Source: Rotaria macrura (lineage: Eukaryota; Rotifera; Eurotatoria; Philodinida; Philodinidae). From it: 64,000 bases of DNA. How positions within the stretch are numbered: position 1 is the stretch's first letter; every line of letters begins with the position of its first letter. The translations under genes and the position numbers were made by a program. The notes under the pieces are model-generated. The model did no database searches. It had not been told where the DNA came from and saw only the letters and a list, made by a program, of their open reading frames with translations. Shown one piece after another: positions 34,472 through 45,910 of this stretch. Location: assembly GCA_900239685.1 (NCBI GenBank), contig OENT01000394.1, positions 27,940 through 91,939 of the forward strand, written 5' to 3'.

Positions 34472-36477
34472 AATCAAGCAAACAAATGAGTGGATCGCTT
34501 TTCTAGTATTCAAAGATTCCATCTCTTCTTTTTGCGGAACTTACTTGTTTTAACTTCAATATACTATAATTAGTACTAAATATACAGAGATCAAAATCTC
34601 AACGAGACGAAAGGTCTTTACCAACGCTGATCAATTGTCAACAAATTTTGTCTTCAATATTTCTATATTTTTAACAAAGTTTTTTTTCTTTTTCCTACGA
34701 GCACTTTATTTTGAGTTTTTCTCATTACTGCTATTCACTCGTTATTTTTCCTTTTCGTGATCCTTTTTTTCTCCATGTTTTTGATTATTATAAGCATTGA
34801 ATTAAATGGCAAACTAGGCTTTTATAGATATACCTTTTTAATCCTGGTTGTTCAGGTGTATAGCGAGAGAGTGGGAAGCTAACTCCGATCAGTCACGATG
34901 GAAGAGGGGGAGGGGGATATTACAGTTTGTACTGTAATGGGTTAATAAACTGGTTGATAATGTTTGCAAGTGTGACATATTGTTTTTTCGTCTTCTCTGT
35001 AACGAAAAGATTGAGAACGTAGCATTCTAATCACCCTAATCTCTAATCAATGGACGAAGGTATGAGTGTAGGGTGTGTGGTGTATGGTGCGAGTATGGGT
35101 AGTCAGTTTGCTGCGTCTGTGGTGCCGAGTATTTTCTTTCAACACCAACGTTCCCACTTAAATCCTTAGTTGCTGTGAACGCGACAGCTATTTATGCTAC
35201 TATTTACACTTGATGCATTGTTTTATGCATACGCATATTATTTAAGTTACAAATTTAAGCTTACTTATTTATCATGTTATGTAATGACTCTAATGAATGT
35301 TTCTGTTTCCCACGAATCCTCTGAGATTCCAACCGGTATTAAAATCATTCCAGAAAAGAAAATCATTTTCTAAATGTGCTGCGCGCTACATGTTCTCTAC
35401 AATGACACATATGTACCTAGGCCGAGATTTACTAGCCGATTTTCGGAGGAAAACACCAGAATATACAAGGAACTTGGAAGCAGGGGCCCGATGAACGTAT
35501 CCGGTAGTCACATTTATCCAGTTTTTCCTGGTACCGATAGTGACAAAATCGAATAAACCCGGCTCGAAGCTGTTTATTTCCTGTAGATTCCTGCCAACAG
35601 CAGTGTCTTTTCTCCGGGTTCTCCCGGGAAATTCAAGGATCCAGTGTCGGAAATCATCGACCTGGGTATTGACAATGATCCATTTCTATGTATTTACGTA
35701 CCACGCAAAGTATTCGTGGGGATATAGTTAATGTTCTTTTGTTGACATTTTTAAAATGGCCTACACATGAATTGGAAGTCCACGTAATAGTATTGATTTC
35801 GATTTGCTTCATTCTTAGTTATATTACAATGTACATTGAGTGATCGTTGCTATTCTATTGTTGGAGATGTCTTTACTCCTTTTCTAAATCCTTCAAAAGT
35901 AATTCGTGCCATTTATTAAAGTTTACAATGAGCTATGATGCTGTAGAATTTACTTACTTTGTTAAGATGAGTATAGAGAAATATTGTTCCAACTAGAATA
36001 TTCACTGCATACACTTTGTTGTGTAATGGCGCGTATCGTTGCAAGACACATTTTATCATACCTACTAGCCAAGTCACTTAGCAGCTTGGGTCAGGTACAA
36101 GACCCCTGCTATTGTCGTCAAATAGGGTTATACTCGGAAACCCCTATATATTCGCACGCCAATACAGTGTTCTATGTTGGCATACCAATGTACATTCTCT
36201 TGTCAGTCTGACCTACTATGCTCTGTAGTATCCATGGCACACTAAGAGGGTTCTCTTCGTTCACGCTGGACATGGGTAGATTAAGATTTTTTGCAATGGT
36301 AATCCTATAGGAATCGGCTTCACGTATTTTTAGAATTGATCACGATTCATAATTGCCGATTCCGAATCAGACCGCTCAGTTTTAAGTGAAGAGCGTTCAT
36401 ACACATGAGAAAAAATTGAGAATTGAGAATCAATTTAAATAAAATTGTGCTTAGAGAATTCAGAAGAAGCAAATAGA
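34472..36477. other. Intergenic stretch, no gene recognised
   Basis: Short frames near 35.3-36.2 kb have no family features. There is a brief TG-rich run at about 35058-35105 (TGTAGG, TATGGG and related words) that may be a scrap of telomere-like repeat. A GC-richer patch at about 35.45-35.66 kb uses CCGG, CCCGG and TTCC words reminiscent of the 2.6-3.9 kb patches. Confidence 0.5.
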
Positions 36478-39400
36478 TTACGTTGACCATTTTTTCTGAA
36501 TATCCTCATATGTTTTCCTGTAGTCCGCAAGAAGAGGATGAATTGATGATAATTTCTCCTGAGCAATATCAACTTCTTGTAGAATATATTTCGTTGCCAA
36601 ACTATAATCATTAGTAGCCAAATATAAACTCGCCAGATTGTCATATACAACTGCTAAATCAGGGTGATTCCATGACAATTTTTTTTCATGTATATCTACA
36701 CTTTTAATAAAATGTGTTAATGCTGTGGAATGATCTATCATCTCAAAATACGCTTCACCGATACTTGTATATGTAATTGTACAATCCAGTAGACTACATT
36801 CAGTGTTTTCTTGGATAGCCACAGCCTTTTTATGAAATGAAAGTGCTTCTTCAGCATTTCCAAGTAAACGATAAACATCACCGATGTCATTGAAAGTAAT
36901 TGTCGAACGCGGATGTTTTTCCGGCAAAGTTTTTTTTCAGTATTGTCACACATTTTTTGAAATACTCCATTGACTTTTTGTACTGCTTCATAGAGCGATA
37001 AACTCTACCATACAACCCGTATGGAGAGGCTAAATATAGACTATCTTCCTCAACCGTTTTCTGCACAGTATCAACCGCACGTTCAAGAGCTTTTAGCGCG
37101 ACCGAATAGTCCCCCTTTTGATCGTAACACTCCGCAAAGTAAAAGCAACTTCTAGCCAACACATACTGATTCAAAGGAACAACCTTTTCGTAGATTTTAT
37201 CGACTTTCTCCAAACATTGAAGTGCTGCCGAGTAGTTATCCATGTTTCTGCGCACTCCTCTGATAGAAACCAACGATGAATGGACACTGGAATCTTCCCG
37301 ACGAAAATCTTTCCCACAGATTTCACGCGCATCTTCATAATACTCGAGCGCCTTCATGTATTGCCCCATCCTGCTCCACAAGAACCCAATAACATTCAAC
37401 AAATAAAACAAAATGCAATGATTTTCACGCATGCGCTTTCGTGTATTCACTAATATCAATGAACACTCGTTCGATCTCGTTGAAGCAATCAGCCATACGC
37501 ACATCGTTCGGAGGAAGAGTGCTCTCATAAATTTTCTTGGCTTTTTCGTGAAATCCAAGTGATTTCGTATACTCCCCCATCGTACTGTAGATTGCTCCGA
37601 GAGAAGTGAACGAATAAGCCAAATCTGGATGGTTTGGAGGAAGAACGTTTTCGTTTATTCGCTACGCTTTTTCTTAGTATTTTAATGCTTCCGATTCGTC
37701 ACCCATGTGACTATACTCGTTTCCAAAATAAAAGAGTGTTTCTGCTGTGGAAGAATGATTCGACGGCAGAGTGCTTCTTTTGATTTCATGTGCTTTCTCG
37801 TAATATGGGAGTGCTTTCATGTGCTCACCCATCTTGCTGTAGATGAATACGATGTTGTTTAAAGAAGTAGCCGAATCGGGATGATTAGAAGGCAGAGCAA
37901 TTTCTCTTATTTTTACGGCTTTTTCATAATATTCAAGTGCTTCAATGTAATCAGCTGCCATGTTGTGGATGTCTCCTACGCAACAGAGCGACGTAGCTAA
38001 GTCGGGTTGATTTGGAGGGAGAATCGTCTCATACAGTTTATGTGCTGCGTCATAGAAAAAAAGCTGACTCCGAGTAATTTCCCTGTTGAGCTTTCAGGTA
38101 TCCAAAGTTTTTTAGAATCAATGCTCTATCTGTGTCTTTGGGATCGTTTTCCAGTAGTTCTTTGTAAATCTGTTCTGCTTGTTCTTAATTTGCGACTTGA
38201 ACCATGAGCTTTGCTATATGATACCATACGATACCAGATATTTCCCTCTGCAATCGTTTGTGAACGGCTGCTAGCTGTGGATCATTTTCATCGGTAAGAG
38301 TAAGATGTACTTCATGTAAATGGTTAGTGTTTGTCATCTGTTTAACATATCCGATGCGGAACACTGTATGTGTCGTGAATAGTATTTCGTCTGCTTTCGG
38401 GATGGCACTGCATTCTCGGACCGATGCAAATGGAATTGATGTGAATTTGGTATTCACCGTCAAAATGAAGAGAACGGCTACCATTTCTTTTGTTCTTAGA
38501 GCACGTTTGGCGAATTCAATAGATTTATTCTTAACTCGATTGGCCGATAAGAAATTATTGAACGACAAATGATCATGCTTATTTGAAGTCAGTATTTCGA
38601 CGTCACTTGCAGATAACCCTTGTCCTCAATAAAGAGGCTTTCCTTCATAATCATCGATTTGTTGTCGATACGATAACTCTATTTCTCCTTGTAAATCCCT
38701 TAGGGAGAAGCACATCTTTATGAGTACTCGACAATCGAGTGTTCGTAATGCTGCATTGAGCATTTTGTACCCGAAACACTCATGTGTGGTGTACCAATAC
38801 ATGCCTTTTAATGGTTCGTACGTACGTTTAAATTCAGCGATCAGTCGTGTTTCTTTCACATTTCCCTCATACTGCTTCCCGTAGTATGTAGCCATCGTTT
38901 TGATGGCTTCTGGGTTGTTTTCCATTTCAAGAACAATCTCTTTGAAGAGTTGTGTATACATATATGTCGGTTCCAGTTCGTTGATATCTTTGTTCGAATC
39001 ATCTACCTGAGAAGCTATAAAGTTTTACGATATATCGTTCTGGTTGCATTCGTCGACTGCCGTTTTCAATGCTTCACAGATCGGTTCGATTGACGTATCA
39101 ACGCCTTAAATTTTTTTCCAATTTTGTGCCCATTCCAGATGGATTTGGTCCTTTTCACAGAAGATATAAATAGCATCAAATTTCGGCATACCATGACTAT
39201 ATGGCACTAAGTGTTGCTCGAGTGTACTTGAAGCGATCACAAAACTGGTATCCTCTTCGTTTTTTACAAGTTCTTCGATGCACTGTTCGACAGTCGTGCA
39301 TCGCTCGACTTCATTGACAATACTTCGCAGCTCCGAAAGTCTATTTTCTTAATCAACATTGCTTGGATCAATCTTCCCATCAACCCACACAACCTTGTCA

Positions 39401-39480
39401 TTTTCGACGCTTCGCCGTTTTGATTTTTGACTCACTGTACAGTCGATTTTATCTAGCTGACAATGCCGTGTAAAACGAAT
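36478..39480 (-). pseudogene. Decayed ADP-ribosyltransferase-TPR gene (fossil)
   Basis: Minus-strand pieces match, in order, the architecture common in bdelloid rotifers. An N-terminal region comes first, then an ART-like domain with the YWYTTHECFGYKMLNAALR helix and a FISxNNFLS-type strand region. A series of kinesin-light-chain-like TPRs of about 42 residues follows (for example ALEYYEKAVKI, ALPYYEKAHEI), with at least eight repeats. The reading frame is broken in several places, more than half a dozen, so I treat it as a fossil. It is still easily recognised, which suggests moderate age. ART domains of this type transfer ADP-ribose from NAD+; the TPR tail is likely a protein-binding scaffold. 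No introns are evident. Confidence 0.8.
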
Positions 39481-39769
39481 TCATTTACTCTTGTTATAAT
39501 CTCGAAGCTTGTTGTCGCTTTTTGTTGACTCTCAGTGATAAGATCTTAGTAGTCACAAAAACAAATATGATGCTAACAGAGAACGAAAGAGAATAATGCT
39601 GAACGTTACGATTATTTTTTCTGTCTTTCGTTCGTTTCTTATCTAAATGTTGACTTAAGCATCTCATTACGTTGAATAGCTTTTTCTCCATGTCTGCCTT
39701 TATTCTACACTCATTCATCAAAACATATTACTCTTTCAGACAAAAAAACCTATCAACCCAGAACGTGCA

Positions 39770-41560
39770 TTACGATGTACAAGTACGACCGTAAACCCCC
39801 TTTAAGATAACGTAAACGACAGTATACTGGGAACTTACGATCGTATATGCGCTTTATTCTAACGTTTAGGCATGCACCCTATTGTGGTCGTATATCACCG
39901 TATCGTACACAGTGGCCAGGAGCGACAGTATAAATCCGTCATCCGGCCGTATAATCCAGCATAAACGACCCAACCCGATGACGTTTGCAGTCGTAACAAT
40001 ATCGTTCACGACTATAAACGACGGTATTTCCGTGAGGAACAAAGTATATCCCTTCCTATCTGCCAAGGATCAAAGATCCAATATTACAAAAATCCAGTAT
40101 AAGTCCTACCTGTAAAAATCCTAAACCAAATTGCAATCCCGAAACTCTGGCACTAAAATACAAGTAACTCCAGTTCTTCATACTATCAAAATCACCGTAT
40201 ACCCATATGTATATTATTTGACGCTGGAAAGCATTAAAGAAATGCTGCAAAAATCACGTTTTATGAAAATCGTCTTACACCAGCGAGATTCACTCCATCA
40301 ATAGAAACCGTGCCAAAACCAATAACCATCGACGTTTGGATGCTGCAATCAGCTTCAATCGCGAGCAATCCTAAAAATACGAACAGCATCAAAGATATCG
40401 TGCAATAGGATTTTCTTTCAGAATTTGTTGTTCCGTTATAGGGGAATAAACGACACCATAAAATCAGTTCATCAGAGATCAAATGAGACAATGGCTGATG
40501 CTTCGATCCTCCGTTTCGGTTTCCAATGTTTATATCACGTATTGAATATTAGAGGTTTTGTAGGATTAAGATATCGGAGCAGCAGGTGATGCTAAGCTGA
40601 TTTGTTGAGACAAAGGCCAGGTGGGGGCAAGAACTTACTTGTCTGAATGATCACTGAAGGAGATGGAGAATCTTGAACATGGAGTTGTAGCAGGGAGCAG
40701 CAACGCGCATTGGACTTCGAAAGTTGGGTGAAGTTGGGCACGACGCCCCCCCCCCCACGCTCACCCTGTCCTTACACGTAACGTTGAAAATCGAATGCTG
40801 CATGTTTTGTAGGATTAAAATATAGTAGGAGTGGTGATGCGAAGCTGATGTTTTTAGAGAAAGGCAAGGTGTAGCAAACGACTTTACCATAGGTATACTT
40901 GATCTACTAGGAAAGTCTTCTTACGGATTGAAATAAGTACTGACACATTTGGGGTATCTTGAACAAGCTGCAGGAGTAAGAGTAACACAAACGATCTAAC
41001 TTTGTACATAGAAAATTGGAAGAAGACGGGCACGACACCTTTTCCGTCCTTACACATAATGTTTTAAAATGTGTGAAATCCTGCTTTTGGATTTTTCTCA
41101 GAAGTTCTCGTTGATTTATTGAGGTCTTGGAGCGCAGCGTGAGATAAGTTTAGGATAGGTCAGGTGAGACAAAGTTCGATGCTTCCACCCTGTTCTTGCC
41201 GTGTAAGATACATTATCAGCATCTGATTTTTTCATTTGTTAGATTCAAAATTTTTAAAAGATCCGGTCTGTCCTCCTTCCGATATTGCGAAAGGGAATAG
41301 ATGTTGTCGTCAATGATCGTTTACGAACGAATGCGGTAAAAAAACCGGCAGTCGTTTTCTAAACGGTTTACAGTCATCGTATCCGATCATTTACGGTGGC
41401 ATCCGACTATCGTTTATAGTTATCTTGTATTTACGGCGAACGTTTACGTGGATTTTTCACCATCACCGTTTACGCCGATCGTAATTCATCGTAAGACTTC
41501 GTTTATGACGATAGTGAACGGTCACATAATACGTTCGCCGTAAGAAATAGGTATACGCCG
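39770..41560. repeat. 1.8 kb structured repeat: mirrored CGTTTACG flanks around a tandem core
   Basis: The left flank (about 39770-40040) is dense in CGTAAACG, ATCGTA and TAAACGAC. The right flank (about 41290-41560) carries mainly the reverse-complement words CGTTTACG, TCGTTTA and TTTACGG. Between them is a diverged tandem repeat. Copies begin with TTTTGTAGGATTAA at about 40555 and 40804 and end with GTCCTTACACRTAAYGTT near 40770 and 41045; a more decayed third copy ends near 41225. The mirrored flanks suggest a foldback-type, non-autonomous DNA element. No transposase frame is seen. A poly-C run lies at about 40746-40756. Confidence 0.5.
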
Positions 41561-43483
41561 TGGATGATTGACCTGGGAAGTCGTGTTTGTAGAATTTGTG
41601 TTCTTTAACATTAAACTTCTCGTGATCAATGGAATGACATGAGTGAATTGAGAACAGAAGTGAATTGAGTTGAGTCTGAAACAAGAGTTGAAAAAATAGC
41701 TCTATTTGCTTATGTACTCCTTAACCTGAATGATTGAATGAATCAAAAGAAAATGACTTCTCGTTAATAAAGTCCTCTATTTATCTTTATGTATCGAATT
41801 CGATGCCACTACGCTCCTAAAGAAAAGTTATTGTACCAAGTTTTAAAAGATTCTTCCCCCAGATATATAAACGAGAAGATCTGTTTTTGCTTTCATCGAG
41901 AAAGAGATTTCACATGAAACCTTCTATTCAAACAAAAACAGGTTCCGCCAAAACTTTTCACACAAATTATAATCTTTATCCTACAGTATCTATTTAACTA
42001 TTTCAATATTCTTTTTCGAAACACACACACGTATATATATATGCATACTCACATTTAAATCTCTACTCTAATATATAGCTTCCTGTCGCCATAACTTTGT
42101 ATCTACGATCTATATCTTTAAATATGTGTCCGTTTATCTACCAATTAAACATATGTTCTTACATTTTTTCTAATTAACCCTGTATGTTTCTCTTAAAAAG
42201 AATTTGTTCCTTGGAATCCACAACATTCTAAAGATTTCCGAAGTCTAGGAAATGGAAAAAAACAGTGAAAATTCTTTCTCACAAAGTCATGTCGAAAATT
42301 GTTGCAAAGATTGTCTAGCTCACCAGAATCAGAACCCAGTATGGATCTTGAAGAAGATAGATCATCAACGCAGATTTCGACATCAAGGCATTTATCATCA
42401 AACTATCAACATGACAGATAGTGTTATTTAGTGAATACTGAAATTTATCATAGCGATGTGATGAGTTCCACTCGAAGAATCAAAAGCAAACAACATATTA
42501 ACTTAACTACGAACACATTCACACCCGCGAAATTGATTTTCAAGAGCAAATGTCGGTTTGCAGTCATTTTCCGCTGATTTGAATTGCCTTTGCTTACTTT
42601 TACCCGATCAGTTTATGATACAGCCATACTTTACTAATTGTGTACGATTATTTTCTATGACTGCAATAAACTTTGTTGTGATTTTTCGATAATCGTAGAG
42701 AATTGCTTCCGTTCTAATATGAGACAAGAATATCTAATCGACGCAAGGTCAGTAAGTACTATTTAGTGGACCTGTTTGTAGATCCGTCTTCTGAAATCTG
42801 ATCGATTTTTCCGATTGGCTAAAAGCGATACTTTACGGTTGGATCTCGTATCGGATTCATTCACCTGGATGGATCACCAGTGAAAATCTACTGCATCGTT
42901 TAAAAATTGTCATCATCAGTGACAATTGTTAATAACAGCCGAAGCCGAACATTTGTATTGCTATATTGGTGTTTTGCCTTTGACATCTATTCTAAGGATA
43001 CCTATAATTTATACAGTGTTTGTTCGAATGCAGTATCGGTAATTATTTTGGAAGTATTCTGAAAACATTCAATGATTACAAAATAAATACGATCGATTAA
43101 TATCACACATTTTAATCAATAACATATTGATATAATATATATTTACGTCCTAAAAATATCACCGTCTTACTTGATGCTTAAGAATATCGGAAGTATTGTT
43201 TTAATAATGTGATATAGTTGCTGATATTATTTCATCACTAAATAGTTTAAAATTAAAAAATAAAATTGTACTCGATAGCTTAGCTACAATTATATTGAAA
43301 TGCGCGAGTGATGTCTTTGATCTCACATTACTACTTTCTCATACAACAACTCACTTGCATCTACATACTGATATAGAATATGTCTTCTGTTTTAATATTA
43401 TTGTCTTTCTTATATTTATAAAAATATCTAATCGATCGTTTACTACTGAATATTTATATCAATGCTTGTACATAATAACTAAT
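41561..43483. other. Intergenic stretch, no clear gene
   Basis: The stretch is AT-rich with one AT microsatellite near 42025. A short plus-strand frame at about 42250-42430 reads Ser/Glu-rich (LSSSPESEPSMDLEEDRSS) to a TAG and could be a lone exon, but no partner exons are seen. The last 200 bp probably hold the 5' UTR or promoter of the ankyrin gene. Confidence 0.45.
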
Positions 43484-45468
43484 ATGAATAATCAACTCGC
43501 TGATGACAAAATCGAATCTTTATGTTCATTCCATACGAAAGAAAAAGATACGGTTCAATTATTTAATGAATTATTACCATGGACATATAACTGTCGAACA
43601 TTAATCGATGCTGCTCGTAATGGCCAAACAGCTGAATGTGAAGATTTAATTCGACTTGGTGTCGATATTAATGAAAGTGATAGCTATGGCAATACAGCTG
43701 TTTGGATATCTTATTTTCATGAACATCTTGATACACTTTTTACTTTATTGCAAGTAAATTCTTTACAATCCAAATGTATCAATTGAGTCTTTGTAGTCGC
43801 TTCTTTTTAAAGCTTGGTGCTGATCCAAATACACGTTCAGGTGATATTCTATGTTCTGATCTGCATCGTGCATGTTCTTTTGGTGATCGAACACTAACTG
43901 AAATACTAATTGAATGTGGTGGACATGTGAATATATCAGATCGTAATGGGAAAACACCGTTGATCTATGCACTTGAATTTCCTACCTCAAATTGTGCGTC
44001 TGACTTGATTTCATACTTAATTGAACGCGGTGCACAAATCAATTTCAAAGATCAAAACGGTGTAAGAAAATATTCCATGCATAGTCACAGTTTTGAACAA
44101 AGAAGAGCATAAAAATATGTTGAAAATAGAATGAACCAAATAATTATTTCTAATATAAACATGCACTTTCAAGTGCATGTGTCGCTGTCAAACGAACTAG
44201 ATTTATTAGTATGACATCATTTTCCTTTCGCAGTGATCTAAATAAATATGTTACCTCTAATATGGGGACTACATACATCTATAGTGAACTGTTCAATCTA
44301 TTCTGATTGAAAGATCTATAGATAATAGGAAATAGTTTTTCCATAAAAATAGAACAACCTGAGGATTCCATTCATAGAACGCTGTATTTAATATCATTGA
44401 GCGTTGATACGTCACGTAACCATTGGATGGTGAGCAATCTTACCGTATATCAAATTTGAAATTCATCAGTATAAATCTGAGCCGCGGCGCACATGTCCGT
44501 TGTAGAACATTCATTTTTCTATCCAACAAACTTCAAAAATGAAGTGTCAATTACCAACTGTGATAGCCTCTCGATATTTTATTTATTTGTCTAGCTTACA
44601 CCATTACACTATGCATGCTATCGAGGTGATTATGAAACTATGAAATTATTAGTTGATTACAACGCTGACATATCAATAGAAAATGCTATCGGTTACAATA
44701 TTCGTACGTATAAAAAAAAGAAGTTACAAAATCAAATTTTTCATAGTTTTGTTTTTGTTTATCACAGTTCGTTATGCTCTCTCATGTTTATCTTGTACAT
44801 CACCATCACAATGTCTTCAATATAGGAATCGTTTACATATTGTTGATCTATTAATTAATCAATATACAATAGATATATCATTACGTGATGCAATCGTTGG
44901 AAATTATTCGGAACAAATACATATTTTTCCATTGTTTGATTTCATATTTTATTCATTGATTCGACAACGAAATGATTTAGAAAATTTCTCTCGGAATATA
45001 TTGATGCATTTAAACATAAGCAAAACTATTTTAGATAGTATACAAGTCTTCATTCAACACACATTTGTGTACAACTATTATTTTTCACATGTTATTTATT
45101 TATGTCAACGTTATAGAATAGAGAATTTCCTATCCCTATTAACATATTACATTGAACGAGTAACATTCGATGCTGAACCTAATCGATTTTATCTACTTTT
45201 ATATATGATCTATGTTGATCATGGTTTAATATTACTGCAATCAATCGGTTACTATTTTCATAAAACCTTATTTTCTACTCGCCGATTAATTCTGGAACAT
45301 TTAGTAACTAAATATCAAGAAAAGCCGGAAAAATTAAAATTCTATTGTCGTCGTTATTTAAGAAATGAACTTTCAAGTGGAATTCATTGTAAATTAGATC
45401 AATTACATTTAAATAATTATTTAAAAGATTACATTCTTCTTGATGAACTTAATTTTATATTGAATTAA
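43484..45468 (+). CDS. Ankyrin repeat and SOCS box protein (ASB family)
   Basis: Four exons (43484-43753, 43813-44061, 44595-44707, 44826-45468) give about 424 residues. At least four ankyrin repeats are visible: RTLIDAARNGQTAECEDLIR, then DLHRACSFGDRTLTEILIEC, then NGKTPLIYALEF, then LTPLHYACYRGDYETMKLLV. A helical region follows. The C-terminus, PEKLKFYCRRYLRNELSSG with a later LNNYLKDYILL, fits a SOCS box (Leu-x3-Cys-Arg core). ASB proteins are substrate receptors of Elongin BC-Cullin5 ubiquitin ligases; the substrate is unknown. An in-frame ATG at 43295 would add a hydrophobic, poorly coding extension, so I prefer 43484. The AAG acceptor of exon 2 was chosen by phase and repeat continuity. 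Confidence 0.8.
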
Positions 45469-45910
45469 TTCGTCACTCTTATTTTTTTTTCATTCTATTT
45501 GAAATAAATGATAAGTTTCAGGAATATAAAACAGTTGTCGAATGATATTTGACAACTTAATATTTACTTTTTTTTGCCGTTGTGAATGGCATTAGGTGTT
45601 TTCATTTTTTTTCTTCGAGAGTATCGTCATTCTTCTATAGTATTCATTCTTTATTTTCTTACTCAGCTCTCCCTTGACATTACCATGCCTATCGTTGTTC
45701 ACTCATGGTCGATAACATTGGCAAATGAAGTAAATGGGCGCAACAAGTTTCTATTGTCACCTCAGTTTGTTATTTTTTTTTCTTACTTCGTCGTTGTGTT
45801 TGTTTAAAACACTTTCTTCTTGTTTTACTCCTTACCAATTTTTGCTTTTCTAACGAAATGGCATCATCAAACACTTCGCTTTTGTTATTCATCACTCTAT
45901 TTACATTCTA
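45469..45910. other. Intergenic, 442 bp
   Basis: This lies between the ASB-like stop and the next start. A 73-codon hydrophobic frame at 45586-45807 runs through T-rich DNA and shows no conserved feature, so I do not call it. AATAAA at about 45504 could polyadenylate the ASB-like transcript. Confidence 0.5.

Noticed and set aside
42250-42430. Ser/Glu-rich exon-like frame and an overlapping 59-codon frame
   Set aside because: Two frames compete over the same bases and neither connects to other exons.
43295-43483. Upstream in-frame extension of the ASB-like protein
   Set aside because: The extension is AT-rich, hydrophobic and unlike ASB N-termini; the ATG at 43484 precedes the recognisable part.
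28987-43483. Search for reverse transcriptase, integrase, capsid or long terminal repeats
   Set aside because: I saw no RT, integrase or capsid motifs and no direct terminal repeats here, so no retroelement or Polinton is called.
45586-45807. 73-codon hydrophobic frame before the JHY-like gene
   Set aside because: T-rich DNA gives Phe/Leu/Val runs by chance; there is no conserved feature.
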